64,000 bases of DNA from Isoetes taiwanensis. Its lineage: Eukaryota > Streptophyta > Lycopodiopsida > Isoetales > Isoetaceae. Position 1 is the first letter of the stretch. Each line of letters starts with the position of its first letter. Positions 10,581-21,649 of this stretch are shown here, piece after piece. The position numbers were made by a program, and so were the translations under genes. Where the stretch lies: assembly GCA_021234155.1 (NCBI GenBank), contig JAJEKV010000041.1:7882917-7946916 (forward strand), given 5' to 3'. Below the pieces are notes generated by a model. The model searched no databases. It worked only from the letters and a program-made list of their open reading frames with translations, and was not told the origin of the DNA.

Positions 10581-11177
10581 ATGATTGACACCAGATATGT
10601 GGCACAATCCAGTTCTAAAGTTGAAGTCTCTCAGCAGATGTTATCGGATATGCAACAGCTAGTGGAGGAGGTGAGAGGATATCTCCTAGCAGCGAGAAGC
10701 ATGCAGAAGAGCATAGCCGATAAGCACAGAACGGTAAGAGAGTTCCAAGTTGGGGACAACGTATGGCTGAAGATCAAAGTCAAGCAAGCAAAGCTCCGCA
10801 TCGGCAATTGCAAGAAACTTGCTCCAAGATGGGCTAGGCCATTCAGGATAACCAAAAGAGTAGGTAGCCAATCCTACAAGTCGGACCTGCCAGCGCATCT
10901 CAAAATCCATAGGGTCTTCCATGTAAGTCTTCTGAAGAAGCACATTCCTAATCCAAAGGAAGAATTAGAGACAACAGAGTTACTGGAAATGATGGACGAC
11001 CAACTTGAAATCGTCCCAGAGGTTCTTCTTGACAGGTCCTATAAGAAGGCAAGAAGATCCCAATTTCTCCAATACCTAGTGAAATGGACGCACTTACCTG
11101 TGGAAGACGCTACGTGGGTACTACAATCAGATTTGGAGAAATGGAGCAATGCAAGGGTCAGCTCATCACTGAAGTAG
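10581..11177 (+). pseudogene. E1 integrase C-terminus with chromodomain
   Basis: This is an open frame of 198 codons. VGDNVWLKIKV and KLAPRWARPFRI form the GPY/F-like C-terminal integrase module. VFHVSLLKKHIPNP is the usual chromovirus linker. A chromodomain then reads ILPEVLLDR-like, followed by QYLVKWTHLPVEDATWV and DLEKW. Chromodomains of this group tether integration to chromatin, often by contact with the histone H3 tail. In this element the same RNA also carries an H3-like frame. This part is intact and ends with a stop before the 3' untranslated region. Confidence 0.9.
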
Positions 11178-11881
11178 TCGACACCGAACCGATAGGTGAG
11201 TGTGAGGTAGATTAAGAAGTCTACTTCCGCCCCACGGAAGTAGACGAACTTGAGAGATAAGAGGTCATTCAGGCACGCATTGATAGGAAAGCAGTCAATG
11301 CCTACTACGGGAAGGACGCCATCCTTCACACCAAAGGCAACTAAAGGTGTAAGCATACTCGTGATCATCTTAGGCATGATAGGGCACTGTCTCCACGGCC
11401 AAGATGGAAGAAACATAATCTTCCTACGCCGGGAGATTAGCCTTACATCCATATAAATTGTAATCAATGGGTGGTTCCCTAATAACCAACTTTAAAATGA
11501 TTAAATGTATACTGACATAGTGTTGGACCTGCAGGCCAGTAGGGGAGTCTAGCGGCAGGAAGGTCGCACTGCGAAGACTTGCAACACATGTTTTGTCATA
11601 ATGTGTTGCAAGGAGACCAAATGGAACCTTAATTAGAGAATTTTGAAACTATGTTAATGATACTGGTGTAAACCATAAAATTTTGTGAATAATAGATGAT
11701 AAAGTAAGAGGGTGAAAGATCCCCTTATCATAGTATGGTATTGAACAAGGATGTGTTATGAAAATTAAACTTAAATATTACCTTAGGGTAATTGTGTTAA
11801 AAAATTATATGCATCAAATGTATCGCAATCTATGCAGGTTTCCAAGGTGGGGAGACGCGTGATGCTGAGGACAGCATCAAT
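11178..11881 (+). other. E1 3' untranslated region
   Basis: The sequence between the chromodomain stop and the polypurine tract shows no convincing long frame. A first copy of the tract-like word AAGGTGGGGAGA occurs near 11843 and again just before the LTR, so the end of the internal region seems to be locally duplicated. Confidence 0.6.
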
Positions 11882-11896
11882 TCAAGGTGGGGAGAT
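11882..11896 (+). promoter_or_regulatory. E1 polypurine tract
   Basis: The purine-rich run CAAGGTGGGGAGAT lies directly against the TGTGACG start of the LTR. This is the position and composition of the plus-strand primer of plant chromoviruses. Confidence 0.8.
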
Positions 11897-13250
11897 TGTG
11901 ACGTTCCAGCATAACATACGGTCGGAATACGTATATTATACTGCCACATCACATGTACACGTCACACGTACATGTCACCATGACAAGTACTTGAGAGCCG
12001 TAAAGAGTTGCGCCTAGGGGGCAACCTCGTACGTTGCACATGTATATTAAACATATGCAATTACACCCCTTGCCAAGTGGCAATACCCCAATTGGTCCCT
12101 TCTAACCTAACCCTAAAAGTTCATGTATAAGGAACAAAAGGGGAAACCCTAAACCTTTTCCATTTTCGCATTTCGGCTTCCCTGAGCCATTTCGGCCAAG
12201 GCAAGCTGCCATTCTGCATTGCCAGGCACCGCCGAGCCGCCTTTGCACAATAGATTCCTCAAGAGCAGCTGTCTTCAACAAGAACGAAGGCATGGACGCG
12301 ATTCGAGGAGCTGGAGCAAGCCAAGGATCAGGTACCTTACGATTCTATTGTGCAAAGCCGACCCTTAGCCCGGCAATGAGCTAGGATAGTATGTTAGATC
12401 AGTCTTAGCAGCCTTGTAGATCCTAAGATCACCAGCCGTAACGAAGGAACCTAACCATGTGTTCCATTATATGCTCTCCTGTGTATGTGGGAAGGGGGGT
12501 AGAGATCCTGAAACCTTCAGTAGCAGATGATCCTAGATAACCTCATTAATTCCCAATTAATGCGGCCCGTGTACAAGGCCCGCCTGGTTGTAAGTGGCGG
12601 GGCTAGACCGATGGAATAAGGGGGACTTGTCCCATCATTGATTCAAATACGGGCAGTGGCCCTCTAGCTGCCTGTGATGGGCATGCATGCCTCTGGAGGG
12701 GAGGTGACTCTCCTCCTGCCTCATCGGGATTGGAGAGATGCAACCCAGCAGTAGCTCCTCTGGCTACGTACCCCGCAGGCTATGGTCCAGTCCCTAGACT
12801 CTTCAACCTATTCTGCAAAGTGTGCACGGGAGGGGCGGAACTACCCAACAGCCATGTTCCTATGCTAGCCCAATCCATTCTTATGAACTCCGTGCAATGA
12901 CTTCTGGAGTCCCAAGCTGTCAGTCCATACCCTGGAGTCTGAGCCATTGGGTAAGATTCCTCATATGATGATGATGTTATTGACGTATTATTACATGTAT
13001 GTTATGGTGTAGTCACCCTTCGAGGTGACTCTATTGGTATATTGATGTCATATGCTTATGTTTACTCACGCTTCCGCAGCTAGGACGGTCCTGAGGGAAG
13101 ACGGGGCGAATGACCCATCCATTCTTCCTCATCGATCCATTGTCAAGGATTGCTGTCAGATGGATGGCCCCTGTCAGTTTGGCTGCCAGGGGGATGAACT
13201 CCGCCTTCTGATATGATGGAAGCACCGAAGAAGAAGTAGGGGACGTCACA
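11897..13250 (+). repeat. LTR-A1, 3' LTR of element E1
   Basis: The repeat starts TGTGACGTTCC right after the polypurine tract and ends GGGGACGTCACA, so the termini form the inverted repeat TGTGACGT/ACGTCACA. It is homologous to the split LTR at 24344-24848 plus 43091-44032, which is followed by a primer binding site. That confirms both ends. The 1354-bp length suits chromoviruses. Confidence 0.9.
12125..12132 (+). promoter_or_regulatory. Candidate TATA box in LTR-A1
   Basis: GTATAAGG follows AACCCTAAAAGTTCAT in LTR-A1. The equivalent place in the second LTR-A (about 24511-24518) reads CATATAAG. A TATA-like word at the same site in two diverged LTRs suggests the element promoter. No start site can be seen directly. 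Confidence 0.4.
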
Positions 13251-14042
13251 CTTAGTCACTCCCTAACCTCCATAGCTTGGTAGGCTCTATGCATATAAGA
13301 GGAACTAGAGGGTCTAAACTAGAGAATCATCTACACAAAGCAACTAGGTCTCTACATCCCTTCCCAATACGAGAGGTACAAACATGATTAACCAATAAAC
13401 CAATATCATATATCCACATAACATGATAAATAATAAGAAGAACATCTAATCCTAATCACATGCATCTAACTTACAGTTAAGGTTCATTGATTAAGGTTCG
13501 AGATCTAAACTGAGGGTTCTAGAATGGCTCGACTAGAGATACAAGATGCTAACTCATTTGGAATCCTAACTTCCAGATGATCTACTAAGGAAACTACTTC
13601 AAATACCTGCTCAGGAGGAACTTCTTCCACCTGCTCTTGGCATCTCCATTGCTTCTGAGTGGTTTAGGGTAGCTTCCACTCCTTCTGATGCACACACGCT
13701 CCTGGGGGTGTTGTTCTACGCTATGCGGCAGTAGATGATTCTCGACAGGGTTCTAGGACTATTGGGGCCAGAAAATGGCCTAGGGCTAGGGTTTGGCCAT
13801 TGGTAGGTTAGAGTTTCCATGTCATGCCATGTGGATCCAACGGGGTGCGTCCATGTGGTTGGTTGTCAATAGATGGAACCATGTCGAAATGGCTCCATAT
13901 CTAAGGTTAGCTAAGTTATGTATAATGACTTAGCCATGTTCCCTTCTCCATACTAAGGTATACAAGGCTACTAAGGTAGGCTTGTATGATGATGTGGCAT
14001 AAAATATACATATTCATACCGTATATTTTAGGGGAATGTCAT
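13251..14042 (-). repeat. Inverted, diverged LTR-A-like fragment (LTR-A3)
   Basis: Read on the minus strand from 14042, the sequence ATGACATTCCCCTAAAATAT followed by TACGGTATGAATATGTATAT matches the start of LTR-A (TGACGTTCC, TACGGTCGGAATACGTATAT, TGCCACATC). The lower end meets LTR-A1 head on, and the expected terminal ACGTCACA is not clear there. It is probably an older LTR of the same superfamily. Confidence 0.5.
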
Positions 14043-15144
14043 AATATTCATATCAATTCTTCCCTTTTTGGAAGTAAATGACCTCAGTTGTATTTGTAGA
14101 CCACAAAATAAGCACTAACTCAATTTGTATCTCTTGAGCACTAACGCATTCCGTTTGTCCATAAGCACCATCTCAATCATTTTATGGTCCAAAGGCTAGA
14201 ATTATGATCTCACAAATAGCACCAGCTATTGTTACGATCACAATTGTTGTGGCTAAGGATTTAAATTAAGATACTGAAAGGATTGAATTGATCTAATAAG
14301 TGGGAGTACGATTAATAAGGTTTTAAGTTGTATTAGCTAAACAATAAGTTTCTAAATTCAAAAAATGGATAATGGCTTGAGAAAAGAGTCATGGATTTTT
14401 GTTGAAGCACCAATTAATGCTCAAAATTTTAGACAACGATCTAAAAATTTCAATGTCATCCATTAATATCGAATATTTATGGCACAAACCATATTGCAGA
14501 AATATTAATTGCATGATCAATCATCAGAATGAAACAAAACAATCATAAAATTGATCCACAATTTCTCTAGAGATACTAAACGCCTCATAAACTTTTAGCA
14601 GATTACACTCATCCTCTACACAATATAACCACAATTACTTACCAACAAACTCTAATTACCAGCAACTAGAAACAATGGACTCATAAAAGATGCAGTTCAC
14701 ATTGTTCAGTCTTTGGATTAGCTTGGATAGAAATAAATTCATCCACTGTAGATACAAGAAGAGTTAATCAGAGATCGATGCTAGCCAAGGAGATGGATTG
14801 TTAGTTTTGGTTAGACTTGATTTGAAGGAGATCCATTTTGGCAAAATGAAATGGATTGATCAGGTAGAGGCACTGCTTACTCCTAATCACCTCTACCTAA
14901 TAAATTCGTATCTATGATTCCTACAACCTATATTTCCTGCAACAAAAAGAATTGGCCATACTGATATTCAAGGATTATTCTGAAATGCTTATTTTCTTTT
15001 AACGGATCAGATTGGTAAGAATAGATCAAGAAGATATAAATTATAATTCTTAGAGAAAAATCATTTGGATTCTCGAAATAAGGCTTTCTATTCCAGTTTG
15101 CAATCTCCAGCACCAACTAGATGAGTTGTAAACATCAAGAATAG
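14043..15144. other. AT-rich sequence, no gene seen
   Basis: No recognisable domain lies on either strand. On the minus strand it would be the internal region just behind the primer site at 15145-15162, but no gag or pol motif is visible, so the element would be non-autonomous or badly decayed. Confidence 0.4.
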
Positions 15145-15162
15145 CTAGGTTCTGATACCAAT
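15145..15162 (-). promoter_or_regulatory. Primer binding site of a minus-strand LTR element
   Basis: The minus strand reads TGGTATCAGAACC, close to the tRNA-Met primer site TGGTATCAGAGC, preceded by an LTR-like end TGTGTAACA and two spacer bases. The arrangement is typical of plant LTR elements. The LTR would occupy 15163 upward, but I could not find its other end. Confidence 0.55.
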
Positions 15163-16474
15163 TGTTACACACTAATACCTCTAGCGATAACCAACATAAT
15201 AGAAGGGTGGATCCTTCATGAAAATCGTTATCCAATGGACCTTAATCTTTCCAGGCTTTATCCCATACTCCTAGACACCCGAATCATATCATATATGCCG
15301 ATATAGAAAGCCTTCCAAAAACATGCAGAAAGAACAGATATTAGATGCTAAACATGGCTAAAGTCGAAACTAAGAGAACCAAAATGTCTACAGTAAAATA
15401 TTACAGTAAAAAAAATCTCGAAAACGTAGCTTCTAGAAGCACCAGATTAATGCTGAGTTGGTTCAACAGATCCTTAAACTAGAAATACAAGAAACATAAA
15501 GAAAATGACCATGTCAAGAGCTGCATTGCAAAAATGTACCAGAGTTTTGGAAGCCATATCCTCTATTTTATCAATTTTGAGCATGTCTTCATTAGCTCTA
15601 TGAATCTGTTTTCATAACAAAAAACCACCACCCCTACTAGATTAGCTTTCGGATACCATAGCCGCTCCCTCCTTTGCTAAAATTACTAAAGCTCTGGGCA
15701 TTGCGGCATGGTCAGCAAGCAAAAAAACTCTGGCCAAAACAATGATGTCAAATGGGAAGTGGCAATGCTCCGCCAAAACCATATATGAATTACATGTTTT
15801 AATTTCCACAGAATAATGTCGTAATTTAAACCTCACATTCATTACGTCTTCCTTACCCTCTTGTTTGATTAAGGGTGAAATTACACTACAGGCAAAACCC
15901 ACATGTCAAGAATATCACGTAGTACTTCTTATTGTACTACTACATTCTTTTTTCATCTTTGCTTAGCTTTCCTCACTAGCTAGTTAATAGGCAGGCATTT
16001 GGCACACCGACAGTTCCACCCACCATTCTATATCACACTACGGTAGAGCTCAAAAAAGAAAAAAGAAAAAAGAAAAAGAGACACTGGACACGTCATGATC
16101 CAGATCGGTGTATACCCTTCGCTGCATCCAGATCGATGCTCTATTGATCCAAATGGCTCAACTCTGTGGCGGATCACCACTGCCGTGCAAGTTTTTGATG
16201 AATTTCTTGAATAATGACTTAAAAAGGTTGGATTTTGTAAGACATCCTTGAGCATTCAATGCCTCAAATTCAAGCACAAATGATTTCTCACGACTCTTCA
16301 TGGCCAAATCTCGCATACTCTGGCGATCAAAAATACAAAAATACGGTCCTTTTAGCAGTTTGAAGAAGGTATAAAAAAGATTTGCTGCCAAACCTTCCAT
16401 ACTCTGGCAATCAGAATCACAGTTCTTTTCTTGCATCGTGAAACCCTAAATCACGTGGAAAACATTGCTGACCT
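15163..16474. other. Possible LTR and spacer, no gene seen
   Basis: The minus-strand LTR implied by the primer site begins here, but its outer terminus is not recognisable. A minus-strand open stretch around 15642-15902 has no family resemblance. A purine-rich AAAAAAGAAAAAAG block lies near 16051-16078. Confidence 0.35.
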
Positions 16475-16869
16475 GGTTGCCTGCCAAAAGTTTTTGGCAG
16501 GCAAGATCCCCCGTCCAAAAATTGCAGAGTGCCATAATGCTGACTCGAGTTTTGGCACCTTGAATGTGCTATGGTTGCATCCCCAAAGCCCACATGGCAA
16601 AACTTTGTTGGCTGTTTATGCATATTTTTTCAGTTTGGCCGCCTTACATGGCAAAACTATGTTTTGGACTGAACACATGCCCAAACTTGCCATATAATTA
16701 TTTGGGTTTGGTCGAACTGAAAAAAAAAGTAACCAACAGAAATTTTCCGTGTAGACTTTAGACGGGTACCCTTTATCACACCTAGGGTGCCAAATGCCCA
16801 GTTAGCATTTTGGCACCCAGACATTTTTGGACGGGGGATTTTGCCTGTCCCAATCTATGGCAGGCAACC
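16475..16869. mobile_element. MITE with hairpin-bearing terminal repeats
   Basis: The left end reads GGTTGCCTGCCAAAAG and the right end, inverted, GGTTGCCTGCCATAGA. Both continue with CAGGCAA-ATCCCCCGTCC and further in with TTTTGGCACC / GGTGCCAAAA blocks. Total length is 395 bp with no coding capacity, fitting a miniature inverted-repeat element. The left end itself folds: TTGCCTGCCAAAA and TTTTGGCAGGCAA are perfect reverse complements a base or two apart. No matching target duplication is evident. Confidence 0.7.
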
Positions 16870-19381
16870 ACGTCATCCACCTTAGCCACGTCATCCACTT
16901 GTTCATGCGGAAGAGCAGAGGAGCGCAATCCGGCAAGAGATCATGCCCTTCAGTGAAGATGAATCTGCAGGTGTTGAAGGCGTTCTTGGCAAAACCTTCA
17001 ACCTCAGTGGTTTAGAACCTCCAAGTTGCTTAAGGCAATCACTCTGTGTGAAAAACTTCCAAGTAGAAAGCTCAAAAAACAATTCTCAATCACTTTCCCA
17101 AAAGAGAAAAAAGTCTGTCTTGCAAGAAAAGACGTCAAATGCAAACAAGTAAGGATCTGCTTATGATTTTTGGTGCCTGAGCCACCTAAGATCCTCGGGA
17201 ATGTTAAGCAAAAAGTCAGACAGATTTTGATCAGTGTAGATTGCTCAAAAATGCACTCCTGACCAGGTCAAAATTTGGTCAATATCCCTGGTAGAGAGTG
17301 GATTTTTGTATCTCCAAAAAGGCAGCTATTTTTTTGGATCTGATGCTTGGATCTTTTCTTAGAGGTCAAGTACTCCTTATGCAAAGAAATGTGCAAATTA
17401 TCCTGGAAATTCAAGTTTAGATCTGACAGACTGTTACAGAGTATGAATAGCAGGCTAGTCTTGACTTAATGGAGGCTTGAGAGTTCTTTTTTGTCTTTTG
17501 AAGTAAATACCAATGCTATCTATGCTCTTGCAGATGAGAGAATGCAAATTATCTTATGAAAATGCAAATATGGACTAGTTTGAGCAGATTCTGGGCCTAG
17601 TTTTACAAGCAGAGATCTCTATAATGTGTAAGGACCTTGATCAACACCCACCTATTCTGGATATGCTTATATGCAACTATTCTTTGCAATAATTTCTCGT
17701 GCCTGAATGCAAAGGTCAACTCTTACATTTTCCATGATGCAAAACATATTGTCAAAAGAAATCATTCACAAATATTTTCCCAAGGATCGGATTTTCATTC
17801 ACTTAAGAATCACACAACAAACAAAGATAATCCCAAGCTCTATGTCTTGGGCACAGGATCAAATAAAGTGTTCAGTCAGGTAATTCACAGAAATTATCAG
17901 AAATTCGTGCATAATCTGGCATCTAGAAGGCAAATCCAAGCTCAAACCCTCGAATCCGGTCTTTCTTCAAAGAACCTCGATCAGTTTTTCGCCTCCAAGC
18001 CCTCGAAAAATCTCTGAGCCTTTTTTTCCCCTTTTAAAATCCTCTGTTCCGGCCCATTCTTGGCAAATCCGGGCTGGATCTTTGTTTTTTTAGTTGGGTT
18101 AATGAGTTCTTGGTTCAATGTAGACAAATCTGAAGTGTTTAGATCATGATTAAGCAGTTAATTCAGGTGAATTTTGCCGGATCTTGGCGTAGCAAGGGAT
18201 TAGGCTTCTTGAAAATAAGCTAGATATATCCCACAGGCAAGTTTCAAAAAGAAAGGGCAAGCTATATAAGGAATAATACACACATTATTATTAATTATAC
18301 GTGTTATACCCACGTGGGACTCGGTACCTCCACCGCCCCACACGCCCGGGTGTACCACGTGGCGGGGGGTGATTGGATGGGAGAACTAGGATTTTGGGGG
18401 TAGATAGGAAAAACTTTTGCAAACCATGTAGTCTGGCACATTTCCCAAGAAACCTAATTTGAAGTTCTATATGAACAATTTTTTGAAAATTCTTTTTTGC
18501 AAAAGAACCTTTTTTATGCTCTCCATGATGGTGAAATCTTTTTTGCAAAGCTAGATTTTTAATTTTTTGGCTCAAAGAGGGTATGGAAGTATGAGGTGAC
18601 AAGCAAGCAAGATGACTTGGCAAGATGATGCTGACATGGCAAAAGGGGTGATGAGGTGTCAAACAACTTAGCAAGGAATATTTTTTCTAGTCAAAACATG
18701 TTATGAGGTGGAGGTGATGAATGTGACACGTGGGTGATGATGTGTAAGTGTTGGTGGTGATGTGGCAAGATAACATGTCACCCTTATGATCTTAAATAAT
18801 TTATTAGGAGGAATCTTTGAAAAGAATGGAATTTTCAATGGGGTAACACGTGTGTGATGTGACATGGCAATGAAGATGATGTGTATGATGACTTGGCCAT
18901 TTTTAAGTGATGACATGGGTCAATTTAATGCTAATGCATGTAAATTGTATTATTTAGGCAAATCTTTGACTTTTGTTGCCTCCCTTAGGAATTTTGCAGT
19001 TTCTCTCACCATTTGACTTCTAGAGAGAGGATTTGACCCTAGACCATGGGTATGGCCAAATGAAGTGAAAATTTTTTGCTTTTACAAGATGGTGATGATA
19101 TGGTGGGTGTGTGAAGTGTGAATTACATATGAAAGAGAAGTTTTGACTAGAAAAAAATCTCCTAGGCCAATTTGCTTTTGGGAAATGAAAGCTAGGCATG
19201 GAATTTGAGGTCACATGGGTGTGTTTTCATGGTAAAGGATATGGAAGACTTGGGATGGAGATCATAGGATATAGTTGTGCCAATAACTCAAATGGAAACA
19301 TCACATACCAAGAGCTCTTCAAGGGGTCTTCAAATCTTCAAAGTTGTCTTACTTGAATCACCTTCCCTAGCATGCTTGTGT
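16870..19381 (-). repeat. LTR-C' (minus orientation), 5' end missing
   Basis: From 19381 downward this matches the LTR at 22263-24343 in reverse, including CCACCGCCCCACACGCC near 18330 (CGTGTGGGGCGGTGGAGG near 23440) and the ATATATCCCACAGGC block near 18222. The lower part aligns with the end of the related LTR-B near 29905. The first 165 or so bases of the LTR are absent. A trace of polyprotein C-terminus at 20029-20115 lies upstream of it on the minus strand, as for a 3' LTR. Confidence 0.75.
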
Positions 19382-20028
19382 GCTGCAATGGATTGAGAGA
19401 AGAGGGTGATGGCAGATATTCAGGATGAGATGAATATGATTATGAATGTGAACTGCAAGTGAGCTTGCATGACAAATATGATCATTAGTAAAAAAAATGA
19501 GCTGCTGGATGGAAATGTGACAGCAGCCTACTAGATTTAGTGGAAAAAGATAATGATCTGAAGTGTCTCATGTGAATCAATGGCAACTCTTGTGCAGAAT
19601 ACCGTGGGATGAATGCCTTAGGGTGCACCTGCATGTGACAACAGATCTATTAGCATAATGAGCTGCTGTTATGGTGGAGATGAAGATATATGGAGAGGGG
19701 TGTATGAATATGAGATGTATGACTGCAGATTCAGATGCACCTGCATGGAACTCAGAACTTAAGCAAAAGAAAGTTTGATTTGAACTTTGAATGAGTTGAC
19801 ACCTGCACAAATCTCACTGATCTTGCATTAGTCTAGGTGGTGGAAACCTCAAATATAAGAACTCTATCTAAGCAACTACTTGAACTTGAAAACACACACT
19901 ATTTACCAAATAGTTTTGCATTGTTTTTTGTCTATTTTTCTTTTTCTTTTTCTTTTTTAGTTTTTTTGCAATTTCAGTCGATTCAAAAGCAAACTAAACT
20001 AGCCTACCAACAAATTCAAGATGAACTT
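19382..20028. other. Internal 3' region of a decayed minus-strand Ty3 element
   Basis: This lies between the polyprotein remnant at 20029-20115 and LTR-C', where the untranslated 3' part of the element is expected. It has no gene motif. There is a pyrimidine block TTTTTCTTTTTCTTTTTC near 19937. Confidence 0.45.
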
Positions 20029-20115
20029 CTAACTAAACAAACTTAAGGCAACATGTTGTTGCCAGTACCTCTTCAAGTGTAGGATATTGATAGGATTTAG
20101 CAATTCTCTATCATC
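20029..20115 (-). pseudogene. Ty3 polyprotein C-terminal scrap
   Basis: The minus strand reads LLNPINILHLKRYWQQH and stops, matching the last residues of the intact polyprotein at 36265 (LLANPINTLHLKRYWEQH). Only about 25 codons remain. The foldback element at 20128 cuts it off upstream. Confidence 0.75.
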
Positions 20116-20127
20116 AAGTACATCTCT

Positions 20128-20536
20128 CACAAACCATTGCATTCCACACATAAAAATAAAATCCCCCCAAACCCCCTTTGGTTTGGGTGCATATTCACAC
20201 GGGGGGTGACTCCGGTTATCGAGAGCTGTTGGATGAGCATATATGCCCTTTATTCCTCGATCTAAACCGTACATAGAGATCCTCGTTTGTGGGGTATGCT
20301 TGTAGAAGTTTTGGTACACTGTATAACATAGTTTACGAAATACTATAAGATTTGAGACAATGTACTATATGGTGTTGATTTTGTACACGTATAACATGAT
20401 TTTAGGCGCTCTTGCTTGTGAATAGGCACCCAAACCAAAGGGGGTTTAGGGGGTAATTTTATTTTTATGTGTGGAATGCAATGGTTTGTGTTAATTAATG
20501 TTAATGGTAGTTACGTGTTGGTAGTTATACTAAATT
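20128..20536. mobile_element. Foldback/MITE element, copy 2
   Basis: The arms carry AAACCATTGCATTCCACACA and its inverse, with ACCCCCTTTGGTTTGGGTGC and CACCCAAACCAAAGGGGGT as inner edges. The loop is the reverse complement of the loop of copy 1 at 2937-3171, so the family is the same. It sits inside a Ty3 remnant and has no coding capacity. Confidence 0.75.
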
Positions 20537-21202
20537 TTTTTTTTACCCTTCGGGCCCTAACAAAAGAAAACAAAACCAAATAAACAAACAAGCAATTTAT
20601 AACAATACAATATATACACAATCCAAACTCCCTTGAGTGAATACCTAGCATCCAAACCAAAAAAAAAGTCATATAATCATTGTTTATATTGTTATATATT
20701 GTTATATGTTTGCGAGGTCTATAAAGAACAAAAAGCTTAGGGTCTATAGAATATAAAAATCATAAAAACAATGCAAATGAAAACGTGTACACAAACTAGC
20801 ATAAGGGTGGGATCAAATGGGAATTTCTAGCATAAAAACAGGGACACCCTGCATGTTGAAATTCAGTTACCTGGCAACCTATATCTTTAATATGCATGTA
20901 AACTATGTACACCACAATGCCAATGTCGAGGTATAGCTACGAATCATAGTTCTGCAGCTTTAAATTACATATTCCACGTAGTCATATCTGGTTGCTCAAA
21001 GCTTCCTCACATGAATTTCAAATAGCCTAGAAATCAACGTGTCATCAGTGTGCGACCAATATGCTTTGTTTTGCTATTCGTGCATAGCAAATTGCTGGTC
21101 CACCATTTGAGATACTGCTTAGTAATTTGCAAGATGTATAAACTTGTAAATAAAATCAGACTGCCCCATTTGAATTGGCAAGCTATGAAGCTCTGTAGAT
21201 GC
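20537..21202. other. AT-rich spacer, probably 3' flank of the exons
   Basis: No gene, LTR or inverted repeat was recognised. The stretch lies downstream of the stop codon of the minus-strand exons and may be their untranslated end or captured flank. A short TTACCCTTCGGGCCC block near 20546 resembles the CCCGAAGGGG block beside foldback copy 1. Confidence 0.35.
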
Positions 21203-21649
21203 TTATCTCCCCACTATTCGGAGTTTGACCAGGGGGGCTCCATCTTCAAACGCCTCGGTATCTTGCATGAGCTACAAACAAGAAGGAAGTGCAACAATGT
21301 GAAGAACTGTTGATGTTTTCAGTGGCATTGCTAAACAAAATTAAAATAGTTCATATTGAAGAGATATTTGTATAACATTATTTGACTGTCATGCCTGAGA
21401 GAAGATGCTGACTGTCACAAACATTCAACGGTTAAGTAAAGAGATATATCAATATGTTATCTTCCATGATACTTCAGAAATGAAGCATACATCAATTATT
21501 CTACATTAAAAAGATTTGAAGGGAAGAGTAAAATATATAAGTCGAAGAAGAGAGCATACCTTGTCATCTGAATCAGGTTTAGAATCAGCCCAACCATAAA
21601 TCCAAGCAATAATTGTAGCTCCAAATATGTTGAGTAAGTGCCAATATGG
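21203..21649 (-). CDS. Two terminal exons of an unrecognised membrane-like protein
   Basis: The first exon (21649-21560) follows a pyrimidine-rich acceptor (TTTTCTTTTCTTCTAG) and ends at a GTATGC donor. It codes for exactly 30 residues beginning PYWHLLNIFGATIIAWIYGW and ending in an acidic DSDD stretch. The second exon (21271-21203) follows TTGTTTGTAG and codes LMQDTEAFEDGAPLVKLRIV, then GR and a stop, in phase. The hydrophobic first exon looks like part of a transmembrane segment. I do not recognise the family. Upstream exons are not visible before LTR-C at 22263, so this is a truncated or interrupted gene, or a captured fragment. Confidence 0.45.
21272..21559 (-). other. Predicted intron between the two exons
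   Basis: The 288-bp stretch begins with GTATGCTCTC on the minus strand and ends in TTCTTGTTTGTAG. It is AT-rich and shows no repeat. Both borders fit plant splice sites. Confidence 0.4.

Larger units (their letters stand above)
3568..13250 (+). mobile_element. Element E1: Ty3/gypsy chromovirus carrying an H3-like gene
   Basis: The order is leader, H3-like frame, leader repeats, two unrecognised frames, gag, zinc knuckle, protease, RT, RNase H, integrase, chromodomain, polypurine tract and 3' LTR. This is the usual gag-pol order of a chromovirus with extra coding sequence placed before gag. The 5' LTR and primer site are lost where LTR-C joins at 3567. Many stops and frameshifts interrupt the coding parts, so this copy is dead. 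A relative with the same LTR and leader lies at 24344-24848 plus 43091-45651. Confidence 0.85.

Noticed and set aside
18291-18674. Pro/His-rich frames within the family-C LTRs, also at 22823-23586
   Set aside because: They lie on LTR sequence, are not conserved as proteins between LTR copies, and have no domain.
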